A DNA stretch of 14,987 bases, taken from contig RCSS01000095.1 in NCBI GenBank assembly GCA_004000155.1, forward strand, positions 1 through 14,987. The letters run 5' to 3'. Positions 1 through 7,945 of this stretch are shown here, one piece after another; position 1 is the stretch's first letter; every line of letters begins with the position of its first letter. The notes beneath the pieces were generated by a model, which was not told the origin of the DNA, ran no database searches, and was given only the letters and a program-made list of their open reading frames with translations. The position numbers and the translations under genes were made by a program. Origin of the DNA: Tubulinosema ratisbonensis. Lineage: Eukaryota > Microsporidia > Tubulinosematidae.

Positions 1-777
1 CTACAACAATATCTACAAAAAAATTTTTTATTTGAAAACTATATTATGTACAAAGTATGATCATAATTAATGATAAATTTATTTATTAAATTAAAGAATT
101 ATTTTTGTTATATGTTGAGGAATACAACTTATAATCACGTGAGAAAATAAAAATGGTTTTAATTGTATTTTATTCAATAACTTTTTTCTTTTCTCAAGCA
201 TGTGGTTCATTTATTTTAAAATGAATAAATAAGAAAGTTAGCAAAGTATTTGTCCCCAAAAGGTAGAATCCATATCTTATGTTAAGAGCTAAAACTGATT
301 AATAAAAATAAAACAAATACAAATCTAATAAGATTATTCATTTTTTAAAAAACCTATGAATTGATAAAATTAATAATAATTTATTTTTATATCAGACAGT
401 AAGTAATAAACCAAAATCATAAACAAAAAGGATATTAATTTATAAATAAAGTATTTTAATTTAATTGAAAAAAGTACTTACCAGAAAAAGATGTTATTTA
501 ATTAAATTATAATTTATATTTTGATAAAATTCATGTAATTTCTAAATATTTTCTTATTTTAACTCATAAAACAATTTATTTTTTTAAAAAATAATTAAAC
601 AAATTATGTAATAGTTTTTCTATGTTTTTTAGAATAAAAAATAAATTGTTTTATTAGTTAAAATTATTTATATTTCTATTCATAATAAAAAATAAAAATA
701 ATTTCATATGTACCTAATTTAGATTGTTATAAAGAAGATAATAAAAAACAAATTTAAAGTACAATAAATATTTATCT
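1..777. other. gene-free AT-rich interval at the left edge
   Basis: No open frame with coding character is visible on either strand. The stretch is almost all A and T with short homopolymers. The only clear structure is the long inverted repeat near 557-663. It lies downstream of the minus-strand 480-residue gene, so it probably includes that gene's 3' flank. No transposase motif was recognised when the frames were read by eye. Confidence 0.5.
557..663. repeat. 28-bp inverted repeat with 51-bp spacer
   Basis: The arm at 557-584 and the reverse complement of 636-663 match at 27 of 28 positions; the single difference is a G/T change inside the arm. The arms carry the sequence ACAATTTATTTTTT and its complement. 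AT-rich DNA gives many short palindromes, but 27 of 28 is longer than expected by chance over this distance. It could be the remnant of a foldback or MITE-like element, or a 3'-end hairpin for the neighbouring minus-strand gene. Confidence 0.6.
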
Positions 778-844
778 TTGTTAAAAATAATAAAAATACT
801 ATTATTTTATAATACACTCTTAATTAAATATAAATTTAATAAAT

Positions 845-853
845 NNNTNTNTN
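845..853. other. ambiguous bases (assembly uncertainty)
   Basis: Six undetermined bases alternate with T just beyond the stop codon of the 480-residue gene. They may mark a poorly resolved or polymorphic simple AT repeat. They do not touch the coding sequence. Single ambiguous bases also occur at 10459 and 14106. Confidence 0.9.
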
Positions 854-871
854 AATACCTATTTTCTTTAA

Positions 872-2314
872 TTAATTCCACAAATCAGAATCATCTATTT
901 CTTCTTCCTCTTCACTATAAATCAGCCAATCAGGTACTTTTATACCATTACTCATCATATATTCTATAATCTCTTCTATTCCTTCTTTATTCCTAATCAG
1001 AATAACAAACTCATCACACATTTTTGTAAATTCTTTAAAATCTTTTAAAGAGGGTACACCTAAATTAATTATCATTTGGTGTCTCTCTTTTTTTTTACAA
1101 TTTAAACTAACAAGATTGTTTTCTTTTCTAAGGTTATATTTTATCTTATTTTCTCTAAGCACTGATGCTATTTCTTTTTGTAAATACAATAAATCTTTGT
1201 CATCATCAGGTGTAAGTATTAAAGTGGTAATATTTGGTTTAATTTGTTTTACCACTTCTTCACAAAATAAATCTGTTTTTATAAAAGTAATCTTGGGAAG
1301 TATTTTATTTTGTTTTTTTAGTTCATAATTGTTTTTTTTATTTGTATTATTTATTATTGATTTATGCATGTATTTAATAATATTTCTTTCTTCTTCTGTT
1401 AAATTATCAATCATTTCATTGATGTTTGATTTATCATTTTTAATAAAATTAAAAATATTATTTTCTTCTTTTTTGAACGAAGGAATGTAAATTTCTTTTT
1501 TATGTATAGTTTTATTTTCTTCTTTTTTGAATGTAGAATTGTTTTCTTCTTTTTTAAAAGTACTTTTTTTACTAAAAGAAGACTTATCATCCCTTCTGCC
1601 TCTCTCACTGATCCTAACCCTGCTAAGATCCTTAGTAAGCCTATCAGTATTCCTAAACTCTAATGGTTTACTTCTCTCAAATTGTTTCTCTATCTCTTCT
1701 ATATTCACTTTTGGTACATAAATTTTATGCTCCTTTTTTTCTTCTTTCTTCTCTTCCATAAGGCTTCTTTTTTTTAAATTATTTTTATTTATTAATAAAT
1801 AATAAATTAAATTCGTTTGGTTCTCTTTGTTGCTGTCATAAATTTTAAATGAAAATTTGTCATCTGTCATTTCTTTGATCATGCAAATTTGTTTGTTAAA
1901 ATAGTTAAACAAGCCACTAAACCATTTAAATTTATCTAACACTATCAGATCTGGCTCAGTAAGCATCACTAGATCTTTAACCTTGCCAGCCACACTTATC
2001 TCGTAATGTAGCTCAGACTTACTTACATTAAAATTAGTTATATCTGCTAATATAATGTTACTAGACTCGGGCCAGTAACTTATTTCTTCTCTTTTTATAA
2101 AATCAGGTAGCATATTCTTGAAAGTTTGTTTTTTCAAACATAAAACAAGTGTCTTTTTTTTATTTTGTTTTGTGTAAAAGAAAATAGTATTTAATAATTC
2201 CTTTTTGTTTCCTATTAATGTGAGAGAGCTATGTGCTTTGAGAAGGGAAAGTATTTCTTTTTTGTTTGATTTTGTAAAGCATTCTTCTTGGCAGATTAGT
2301 TTTGTTTTTTGCAT
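872..2314 (-). CDS. 480-aa protein, possible degenerate DEAD-box-like helicase
   Basis: This is the longest intact gene and no confident name can be given. Residues 21-145 resemble the first half of a DEAD-box helicase core. GNKKELL (35-41) sits where a Walker A GSGKT would be, TLVLCLKKQ (55-63) looks like motif Ia, and LIVLDKF (123-129) stands in the DEAD position without the acidic pair. Residues 186-300 are a charged linker with the octapeptide STFKKEEN at 251-258 and 260-267 and a third, weaker copy near 279-286. Residues 339-464 resemble a second helicase lobe, including MIINLGVPSLKDF (414-426) and a Ded1-like end, EEIIEYMMSNGIKVPDWL (447-464). The tail is acidic. If the reading is right, the ATP-binding residues are lost and the protein would act as a non-catalytic RNA-binding or scaffold factor. 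The start is the first Met of the frame, with an A/T-rich leader containing ACCTTC. The helicase assignment is inference; that this is a real gene is much surer. Confidence 0.9.
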   Translation of the reverse strand: MQKTKLICQEECFTKSNKKEILSLLKAHSSLTLIGNKKELLNTIFFYTKQNKKKTLVLCLKKQTFKNMLPDFIKREEISYWPESSNIILADITNFNVSKSELHYEISVAGKVKDLVMLTEPDLIVLDKFKWFSGLFNYFNKQICMIKEMTDDKFSFKIYDSNKENQTNLIYYLLINKNNLKKRSLMEEKKEEKKEHKIYVPKVNIEEIEKQFERSKPLEFRNTDRLTKDLSRVRISERGRRDDKSSFSKKSTFKKEENNSTFKKEENKTIHKKEIYIPSFKKEENNIFNFIKNDKSNINEMIDNLTEEERNIIKYMHKSIINNTNKKNNYELKKQNKILPKITFIKTDLFCEEVVKQIKPNITTLILTPDDDKDLLYLQKEIASVLRENKIKYNLRKENNLVSLNCKKKERHQMIINLGVPSLKDFKEFTKMCDEFVILIRNKEGIEEIIEYMMSNGIKVPDWLIYSEEEEEIDDSDLWN

Positions 2315-2538
2315 TAAATGAAGGTTTTTAAATATTAAATTAAATTTAGGTTTATTTATTAAAAATTAATATTTATTTAATAAACTAATATTTTTTAAAT
2401 TTAGAGAATGTATAAATGTTATTAAAAAAAGAATATTTAAAATTTAATTATAAAATTTTTATCTTAAAATTTTGCTCAACAAGAATTAAATTAAAAAAAT
2501 TATTAATTTAATTATTTACCTAAGAAAATCATAATCAT

Positions 2539-2816
2539 TTAACACAGCTTGTATAATTTAAGTATTTTTTTTAAGATTTTTATTTTTAAAATAATCCGAA
2601 GATATATTTGATTTGAAAAGACAGTAAAAAAACAGTGGTAACCTACATAAGAAGATAATACTCTTTCTACTTTTTCTGCTTTGAATTCTTCTTGTTTAAT
2701 GCTAGGTTCTGTCTAGTTTTATGAGTTTCATATTTATAAAAATGTTTAGGTTGTTCGTTCAAGTTGTCAGGATAAAAAGCGAATCCTGAAGAGGATTGGC
2801 TAGTTTTTAAAAAGTA
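2539..2816 (-). pseudogene. decayed coding sequence of unknown origin
   Basis: Two overlapping minus-strand frames look like one protein broken by a frameshift near 2700. The upstream frame (2816-2667) reads SGFAFYPDNLNEQPKHFY and continues with mixed polar residues. The downstream frame (2712-2539) reads KQEEFKAEKVERVLSSYVGY and then turns into Ile/Lys-rich sequence before a stop. The composition is less biased than the random A/T translation around it, which suggests former coding. No start codon or family could be recognised. It could be a transposable-element fragment or a dead host gene. Confidence 0.3.
2778..2801. other. hairpin, 6-bp plus 3-bp stem with GAAG loop
   Basis: AATCCT and AGGATT pair perfectly around a four-base GAAG loop. 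AGC and GCT extend the stem beyond one G-G mismatch, and A- and T-runs flank it. It lies inside the decayed minus-strand frame, so it may be a chance palindrome in former coding DNA. Confidence 0.45.
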
Positions 2817-2900
2817 TTAATACACAAGTTTAAATAAATTATGATTCCTGAAAACATTTTAATAAAAATAAACAGATAAAAATGGTAATAAATTTTACAT

Positions 2901-2970
2901 TAAAGGCGCCTCTCGCCCATACTCTCTTATACAGAGATACTTCACGGCAGGTATGAGAGTATGAGCCTAG
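2901..2970. ncRNA. GC-rich structured island A, candidate non-coding RNA
   Basis: About 70 bases stand out as roughly half G+C in sequence that is otherwise mostly A and T. A perfect 9-bp stem pairs CATACTCTC (2918-2926) with GAGAGTATG (2955-2963). AGGC (2904-2907) and GCCT (2965-2968) can add an outer helix across a bulge. In AT-rich genomes such islands often mark structured RNA genes; that is general knowledge, not proof here. The strand is unknown. It does not fit a tRNA cloverleaf and no known RNA family was recognised. A degraded mobile-element end is the main alternative. Confidence 0.4.
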
Positions 2971-3107
2971 ACATTAACATACTCAAATTATTTTTGAGAA
3001 GAAAAAACAACAAATTTTTTATATTTCAGATATTATATGAAGGTTTTTATGTCATAAAATAAAGAACTAATAGACTTATAAAGATACACTAAACATTGTA
3101 ATTTTAT

Positions 3108-3206
3108 ATGCCTAGTGGTACAGAAGATAATCGAGCAAAAAAAAAAAGTAAAGTTTACTCAATCTACAAATGTATATCTTTTGATTTAAAAACAAAGAAA
3201 ACTTGA
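3108..3206 (+). CDS. possible small ORF, 32 aa, doubtful
   Basis: An ATG-initiated frame begins MPSGTEDNRAKKKSKVYS and ends at a TGA. Its first half is unusually polar and basic for this background. It contains a run of eleven A bases, so a sequencing slip could extend or destroy it. No homolog or promoter can be argued. It is most likely a chance ORF or the eroded start of a mobile-element gene. Confidence 0.15.
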   Translation: MPSGTEDNRAKKKSKVYSIYKCISFDLKTKKT

Positions 3207-3796
3207 TTCGAATACCAAAATAAATTTTTATAAAATTTTATTATTTTGTTCGGGAAATAAATTTTAGTGAAAAATTAACTTTTTAAAGCTTTGATTTTTT
3301 CTGTTTATAATTTAAATAAATTTTAAAAATTATTGAATTTAGAAAAGTAGGTATTGCTGGGTTATTTTAATTGATATGAATTTTTTTTCTAGGTATAAAA
3401 ATATAACGTAGGCAAAAAATTGTCTTTTTATAAGTAATTGAAGCTGTTTCTAAAATTATACAAATTAAAATTTAATATCAAAAAGAATTTGATACATAAT
3501 CAAAAAAAAATTCTAATTATCTTTAAACTATAATAAATCGTATACCATAATAAAACAATATTACGAAATGCTTGAATCATATCAAAAATATTGTAGATCC
3601 ACTAATAAAGAAAATAATTGATCAAAAGTGTGTATTATTATTATCATAGAAAATAATCTATAATTTTTAATAGAACAAAAATAGTAAAACACTGACATAT
3701 AAAATAATTTATCACTAACCTAATTTTATTCAACAAATTTGTAAAATACAGATTCAGATGCTTTGTTTGAGAAGATTTAATATAAAAAAGAATTTA

Positions 3797-3853
3797 AATT
3801 ATAAAATATTTACATTACTATTCATTCGATACCACCTTAAATATTTTATAATT
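3797..3853. repeat. 16-bp perfect inverted repeat; loop shared with 5934-6000
   Basis: AATTATAAAATATTTA (3797-3812) pairs perfectly with 3838-3853. The 25-base loop contains TATTCATTCGATA at 3819-3831. The same 13-mer sits in the loop of the inverted repeat at 5934-6000. The shared loop suggests two diverged copies of one short foldback element. Confidence 0.5.
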
Positions 3854-4077
3854 GAAAAAAAATACTTTTTACAATTTGTTTCTTTAATGATCGTTTATTA
3901 CACCCCACCCTCTTAAGTTACGCTAAGTATAAAAATTTTTATTTGGCGGGCATTTTTGCTCAATGATAAAATATGTTCTTTCATTATAAAGAAGTTCAAT
4001 TTAGAAAAACTCATATACTAAAAAATAGATTTCTTTTGTTTTTTAAATTTTTTAAGTAAAATTATAAATTAACTTAT

Positions 4078-4098
4078 CCCAGGATGAGGTATCTTGGG
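4078..4098. other. GC-rich hairpin, 8-bp stem with 5-base loop
   Basis: CCCAGGAT and ATCTTGGG pair over eight positions with one G-T wobble around the loop GAGGT. The patch is richer in G and C than its surroundings. It lies about 200 bases left of structured island B. No function is assigned. Confidence 0.45.
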
Positions 4099-4297
4099 TT
4101 TAAATATAAAAATTTAAAAAGGATACTTCGAATACGTTTTATTCTCGTCTTAAAAGCTCTTTTGATTCTGTATTGGTCTTTAAAATAAAGTATTATTTTA
4201 TTTCTATTTTTGGAGGGAAATTTAAGCTTAAATACAAAAATAATAAATAGATATGGGTTTTCAGAATAATTATAAAAATAACTTTAACAATAAAGAT

Positions 4298-4390
4298 TTT
4301 GGTGACCACCTTAAAGGGGCAACGGAAGGAGCAAGAGGTAGGTCTCTATACTTACACTACCTCTATGGTGGCCAAATGCTCCGGCCACAC
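4298..4390. ncRNA. GC-rich structured island B, candidate RNA with pseudoknot
   Basis: About 90 bases are strongly enriched in G and C and contain three helices. AGAGGTAG (4334-4341) pairs with CTACCTCT (4357-4364). TTTGGTGACCACC (4298-4310) pairs with GGTGGCCAAA (4367-4376) apart from a bulge. GGAGCA (4328-4333) pairs with TGCTCC (4377-4382). The last two helices cross, so they form either an H-type pseudoknot or two alternative folds. This degree of complementarity is hard to explain by composition. No known RNA was recognised; CGGAAGGAGCA recalls the SRP helix 8 loop, but the rest does not fit. The transcribed strand is unknown. Confidence 0.45.
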
Positions 4391-4871
4391 ATCAGTCTTA
4401 TCTCTCTCATTCTGATTCTTATGGGGTAATAAATTTTTATTTAGATTTTTATTTCTAAATTTAATAAAATATGTCATTATTTCATGACATAATTAACTAG
4501 AAAAACATAAATAATTTTTTTGATTATTCAAAAATAAAAAACAAAAATAAAATTTTTTTACTTAGAAAATATTGTATTTCTTTGACAAATTTAATAAATG
4601 TTCAAAAGAATCTTTTGATAATGAATTTAAAATAAATTGAGATTTTCTTAAAAAAGAAATAAATATAATTTTTTTTATAACTAAAAGGATATTATAATTC
4701 TTTATTTTAAATATTAATTTGATTTACAAAATAAGTTATATTTTTTGTTTTTCAAAATTAAATATCTGATTTTACAACTAATTTTAATTCTTTTTTTATT
4801 TATAAATCAAATTCTTTTTAAAGATAAAACAACAAATAAATTTTGTTAATTTAATAAACAAAAAATCAAAA

Positions 4872-5492
4872 TTAAATTTTTAATCTAAAGAATCTTCTCA
4901 TTGTCTTTTTAGTTCTTAATCTCATAGATTTTTTATATTCATCAATCGAATTATTGTAATCACTTATCATTTTTTTAGAAAAATCACCACATTTTTTATC
5001 ATCAGCCAAATTAAACCATTTAAAATCTTTTGTTTGACTAACAAACTCATAATCGAACCCCATTTTACCACCTTCTCTTTCACATTTCTCATTCCACGAT
5101 ATCAAAATGATTTCCAGTTCGAACAACAAATTTTTATATTTGTTAAGTCTAACATTTTTAAAAAACCTTTCAGCGTTTTCTTTTAGTTCATTTTCAATTC
5201 TACAAAAATATTCTTTGTCTTCTACCAAGTATCCGATATTATTTTTTAATCTAAGAGCAGAGAAATAAAAATTTTTGAAAGATTCTTTTGTTTGGGAGTT
5301 GTCATTTATTTTTTTGAAAATGTTGTCATGTATTAAACACAATGTATTGGTTAAGAAAACTAAGTTGTTTATACCTCTTTTACACTCTTTTTCTGAGTTG
5401 AGTTGTTTGAATAGTTGGTTGAAGAAAACTGTAAAGAATATGCCAATGTTGTTGGATCTGTTTATACTTTCCATTTGTGTTATTGTGTTCAT
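4872..5492 (-). CDS. 206-aa hypothetical protein, paralog of the 251-aa gene
   Basis: The function is unknown. The protein is clearly related to the one encoded at 7946-8701. It has KRGINNLVFLTNTLCLIH (38-55) against KRAIQDLVFLTNVIRFVQ there, and SWNEKCERE (132-140) against AWNEWVKIDSEE. Both proteins are helical and Lys-rich, with a similar C-terminal layout. This copy ends in a basic tail (MRLRTKKTMRRFFRLKI) and lacks the roughly 70 N-terminal residues of its paralog, including the signal peptide. A short hydrophobic stretch (IGIFFTVFFNQLF, 16-28) might act as a weak targeting segment. The chosen Met is the first in the frame; the frame stays open for 24 more codons upstream without a Met. 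A CCC lies about 14 bases before the ATG, which recalls the C-rich start-proximal motif reported in microsporidia. The pair suggests a fast-evolving lineage-specific family. Confidence 0.85.
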   Translation of the reverse strand: MNTITQMESINRSNNIGIFFTVFFNQLFKQLNSEKECKRGINNLVFLTNTLCLIHDNIFKKINDNSQTKESFKNFYFSALRLKNNIGYLVEDKEYFCRIENELKENAERFFKNVRLNKYKNLLFELEIILISWNEKCEREGGKMGFDYEFVSQTKDFKWFNLADDKKCGDFSKKMISDYNNSIDEYKKSMRLRTKKTMRRFFRLKI

Positions 5493-7101
5493 GTTAGGTT
5501 TATGGGCGAACTTAATTTTTTTTCTTAATAAAACAAATTGATCAAAGTTACCTAAAAAAATATTTTATTAATTTGTAATTTTAGAATGTGCTCAATGTGT
5601 AAATTTAAAAGACACAAATATATTTTCTTGTAAATTAAAACAAAACGTTTCTCGATATTAAAGTAATAATTTTTTGTCTTAAAATTTTTTGGAAGGTACT
5701 TTCCCAATTGGTTTACAAAAATCTTTTACAAAAAATTAAGTAGTATTCTTATAAAATAGAGAAATTTTAACAAAATATTAATACAAAAGGGAAGAATATT
5801 TAATGTCAATCATTTGTACTATCATTACATTTGTAAAGTTATAAGAGAAAATAAATATTTTATTCCAGTCAATAAATAAAAAAGGTTTAAATAATCTTAA
5901 AAACCTTCTTTAAATATTTTTAAAAATGTTTTATTTCAGAAATAGTAAAAAAAATTTATTTTTATTCATTCGATATTCTTTTGAGTTTTTATTTCTGAAA
6001 AAATTTTGTCTTGATTACAAATAATAAAAAATATTTTTTTATAAAATTTTATTTTTAAACTACAAAAAAATATGGACAGTAGCAAAGAACAATGCACAGG
6101 AAGAATTCTAATTACTTTCTTAGAAGAAGTTTATATAATTTTCTATTTCTGAACAAAGCACTCTTAGCGATACTCGACATGGTATAATAAATATAATATT
6201 TTACCCTTAAAAAGAACATTGAATAGAAAAACATAATAGATTACAATAAAGTAGACTTTTAAAGTAATAATATTAACAATCTTAGAGTTTATGCAGCCCC
6301 AATGACGTTCTCTTAAATTAAGATCTATTAATGAAAGCTAATGAAATAAATGTAAAGAACTTTAACAAATTTTTAATAGAATCTTTTTAAAAATAAACTA
6401 TTATTCTAAATTAGATTAAAATATCATTCTTGTTTAAAAGAAATACATTTATTCTTATTTTATTTTTTATTAAACACAAAATAGCACAATTTAAAATAAA
6501 ACTTTCTTTTTATTTAAAACAAAACTGAAATTAAAATCTTTTATCATAACTTATACTTAAAAATATTTTATTTTTAATAAAATTTTTATAAAATAATTTG
6601 TCTATGTTTATTTATTTTACATTTTTTGTTAAAGGCTTAAGCATAGAAAATTCATTATTTTTGAATGAATAATTTAAAAAAAACAAATTATTGTTTTTGA
6701 TAATTTTATATTTATTAAAAAAAAATATAAATTTTAGAGAAATAATCTTCTTTAACTTTTAAAATGAATTATTTAATTTTTTTTTGTCATTTATAAGCCA
6801 CTAAAATTCAGGAGAAATTTATGACCAGAATCAAAACCTTTTATGATAAATAAAAAAAGAATTTTTAAAAGTAAAACTCATAATAAAATTTTAGGCTAAT
6901 TTCAGAATTTTATGAAATTAATTTAATCAATTTTTGGATAAAGTTTTTAGATTTCTCATACCTAAATATTTAATTTTATTAAAGAAATAAATATAAAAAC
7001 TGAACTACCTTGATGACACTTTATCAATTTAAGACTATTTGTCACAGATTTAAAACAAACCATTTGGTTCAATTTTTAAAATAACTGGTATGTAAAAATA
7101 A
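5493..7101. other. gene-free AT-rich interval
   Basis: No intact gene or recognisable transposase was found. The only notable structure is the inverted repeat at 5934-6000. A 22-residue minus-strand frame (6112-6180) and a longer open minus-strand stretch over about 6180-6350 have no supporting features. Palindromes such as ATTCATT/AATGAAT near 6648-6670 are of a size expected in this composition. Confidence 0.45.
5934..6000. repeat. 10-bp inverted repeat; loop shared with 3797-3853
   Basis: TTTCAGAAAT (5934-5943) pairs with ATTTCTGAAA (5991-6000). The loop contains TATTCATTCGATA at 5963-5975, identical to 13 bases in the loop of the 3797-3853 repeat. The stem is short and each arm is itself nearly palindromic, so the shared loop is the stronger evidence for a common origin. 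Confidence 0.4.
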
Positions 7102-7860
7102 AAAATTATATGCTGTTATTGTAATAATAAATTTAAATCTGTACCTTACAAAGAGAGTATTTACATACTTGTGTAAAGATGTAAGAATATTTGTGAAGGA
7201 AGTAAAAAGAATATGTTTAAATAAATTTGGGTCGTTCTCAGATGGATTGAGAATCCCATTACAGTGTGTACAGAGTAATAGTTATGCTACACATAAACCT
7301 TTAGACAGTATAAAAAAGTATTAGATGGCGGCATTGCTAGCATAGTTAAAAATTTACAATCTAAAGATCCTATGTCAATTTTTCTGACAATAAATTAGGT
7401 TGTACGAATAATACTATTAAAACAGATGAAATTATATTAGAATACAAGGTAATAAACCACAGAGAGAAATCTTTTTTTGTCATACTAACATTCGTTTTTT
7501 ATGATTAAAATTAGAGAAAATATACTAAATTGTTTTACTGTTTTGATATCAGACAAGAAACAAAACACAATTATGTACAATATAAAACCAAATTGTAAGT
7601 AACAGTGTAATCTGGACAGACGAACATGAATCTCTAACAACCTTGATGAAATTTATTTTTACAATGATGCAGTATATCATAAAATATGAATTTATAAATT
7701 CGATCAAAGAAACATTAAATCTATAGAATCGTTTCATAAAGAAATGAAACTGAAAATTAAAAAAGAAAAAAGGGGTATTCAATAAAACATACACGAATAA
7801 AAGAAAATTTTCTTTTTTTAAATAATAAAGCTAATTTTTATTAGACTATGATTAAATAGT
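7102..7860 (+). pseudogene. decayed Merlin/IS1595-like DDE transposase, relic 1
   Basis: The family motifs appear in order across several frames. A zinc-ribbon start, CCYCNN, is at 7111-7128. GSFSDGLRIPLQ (from 7229) matches the conserved segment after the zinc ribbon. NTIKTDEIILEYKVINHR holds the first catalytic Asp (codon 7425-7427). ISDKKQNTIM follows. IWTDEHESL holds the second Asp (codon 7619-7621). IESFHKEMKLKIKK holds the catalytic Glu (codon 7726-7728). The second Asp and the Glu are 107 bases apart, close to the 36-residue spacing typical of this superfamily. Frameshifts and stops between the motifs make it a dead copy. The C-terminal part fades after 7800. Terminal inverted repeats were not identified. 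Confidence 0.75.
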
Positions 7861-7945
7861 CATTTTAGTTAATTAAACATTTCATTTTAATTAAAATATA
7901 AAACTTTCTTTCAATTTTTAATTAAACAAATAATAATTCAAATTT

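Larger units (their letters stand above)
2315..4871. other. gene-free interval with decayed sequence and structured islands
   Basis: No intact gene is seen. The interval contains a decayed minus-strand frame (2539-2816), two GC-richer foldable islands (2901-2970 and 4298-4390), a 16-bp inverted repeat (3797-3853) and smaller hairpins, including a perfect 8-bp stem TATGTCAT/ATGACATA near 4472-4493. The rest is low-complexity A/T sequence. A GC-richer patch at about 3901-3925 and 3952-3960 was noted but has no clear fold or homology. Confidence 0.5.

Noticed and set aside
778..969. 63-codon plus-strand open frame
   Set aside because: It crosses the ambiguous bases and overlaps the 3' end of the 480-residue gene in antisense.
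1116..1721. Open frames of 64-70 codons on both strands within the 480-residue gene
   Set aside because: They overlap the long minus-strand gene in other frames and consist of low-complexity Phe/Ser/Leu or Lys runs.
2929..2950. U6-like ATACAGAGAT
   Set aside because: The AGC triad and the internal stem-loop of U6 are missing at the expected positions, so only a generic RNA candidate is reported.
3105..3135. A-box-like sequence TGCCTAGTGGTAC suggesting a tRNA or Pol III element
   Set aside because: There is no B box, acceptor stem or anticodon arm in the following 80 bases.
4074..4284. Open minus-strand frame of about 70 codons without a Met, with Arg/Lys-rich YRIKRAFKTRIKRIRS
   Set aside because: It has no start codon, no recognisable family, and a composition that can arise from A/T-rich DNA.
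4310..4345. SRP helix 8-like CGGAAGGAGCA
   Set aside because: The flanking pairing and helices 5 and 6 of SRP RNA cannot be drawn, and the helices seen are different.
5275..5541. 88-codon plus-strand open frame
   Set aside because: It is antisense to the 206-residue gene, which has a clear paralog on the minus strand.
6112..6180. 22-residue minus-strand frame MSSIAKSALFRNRKLYKLLL
   Set aside because: It is too short to support; no family, neighbour or second exon is visible.
7549..7794. 81-codon minus-strand open frame
   Set aside because: It is the antisense shadow of Merlin relic 1, whose catalytic motifs are on the plus strand.
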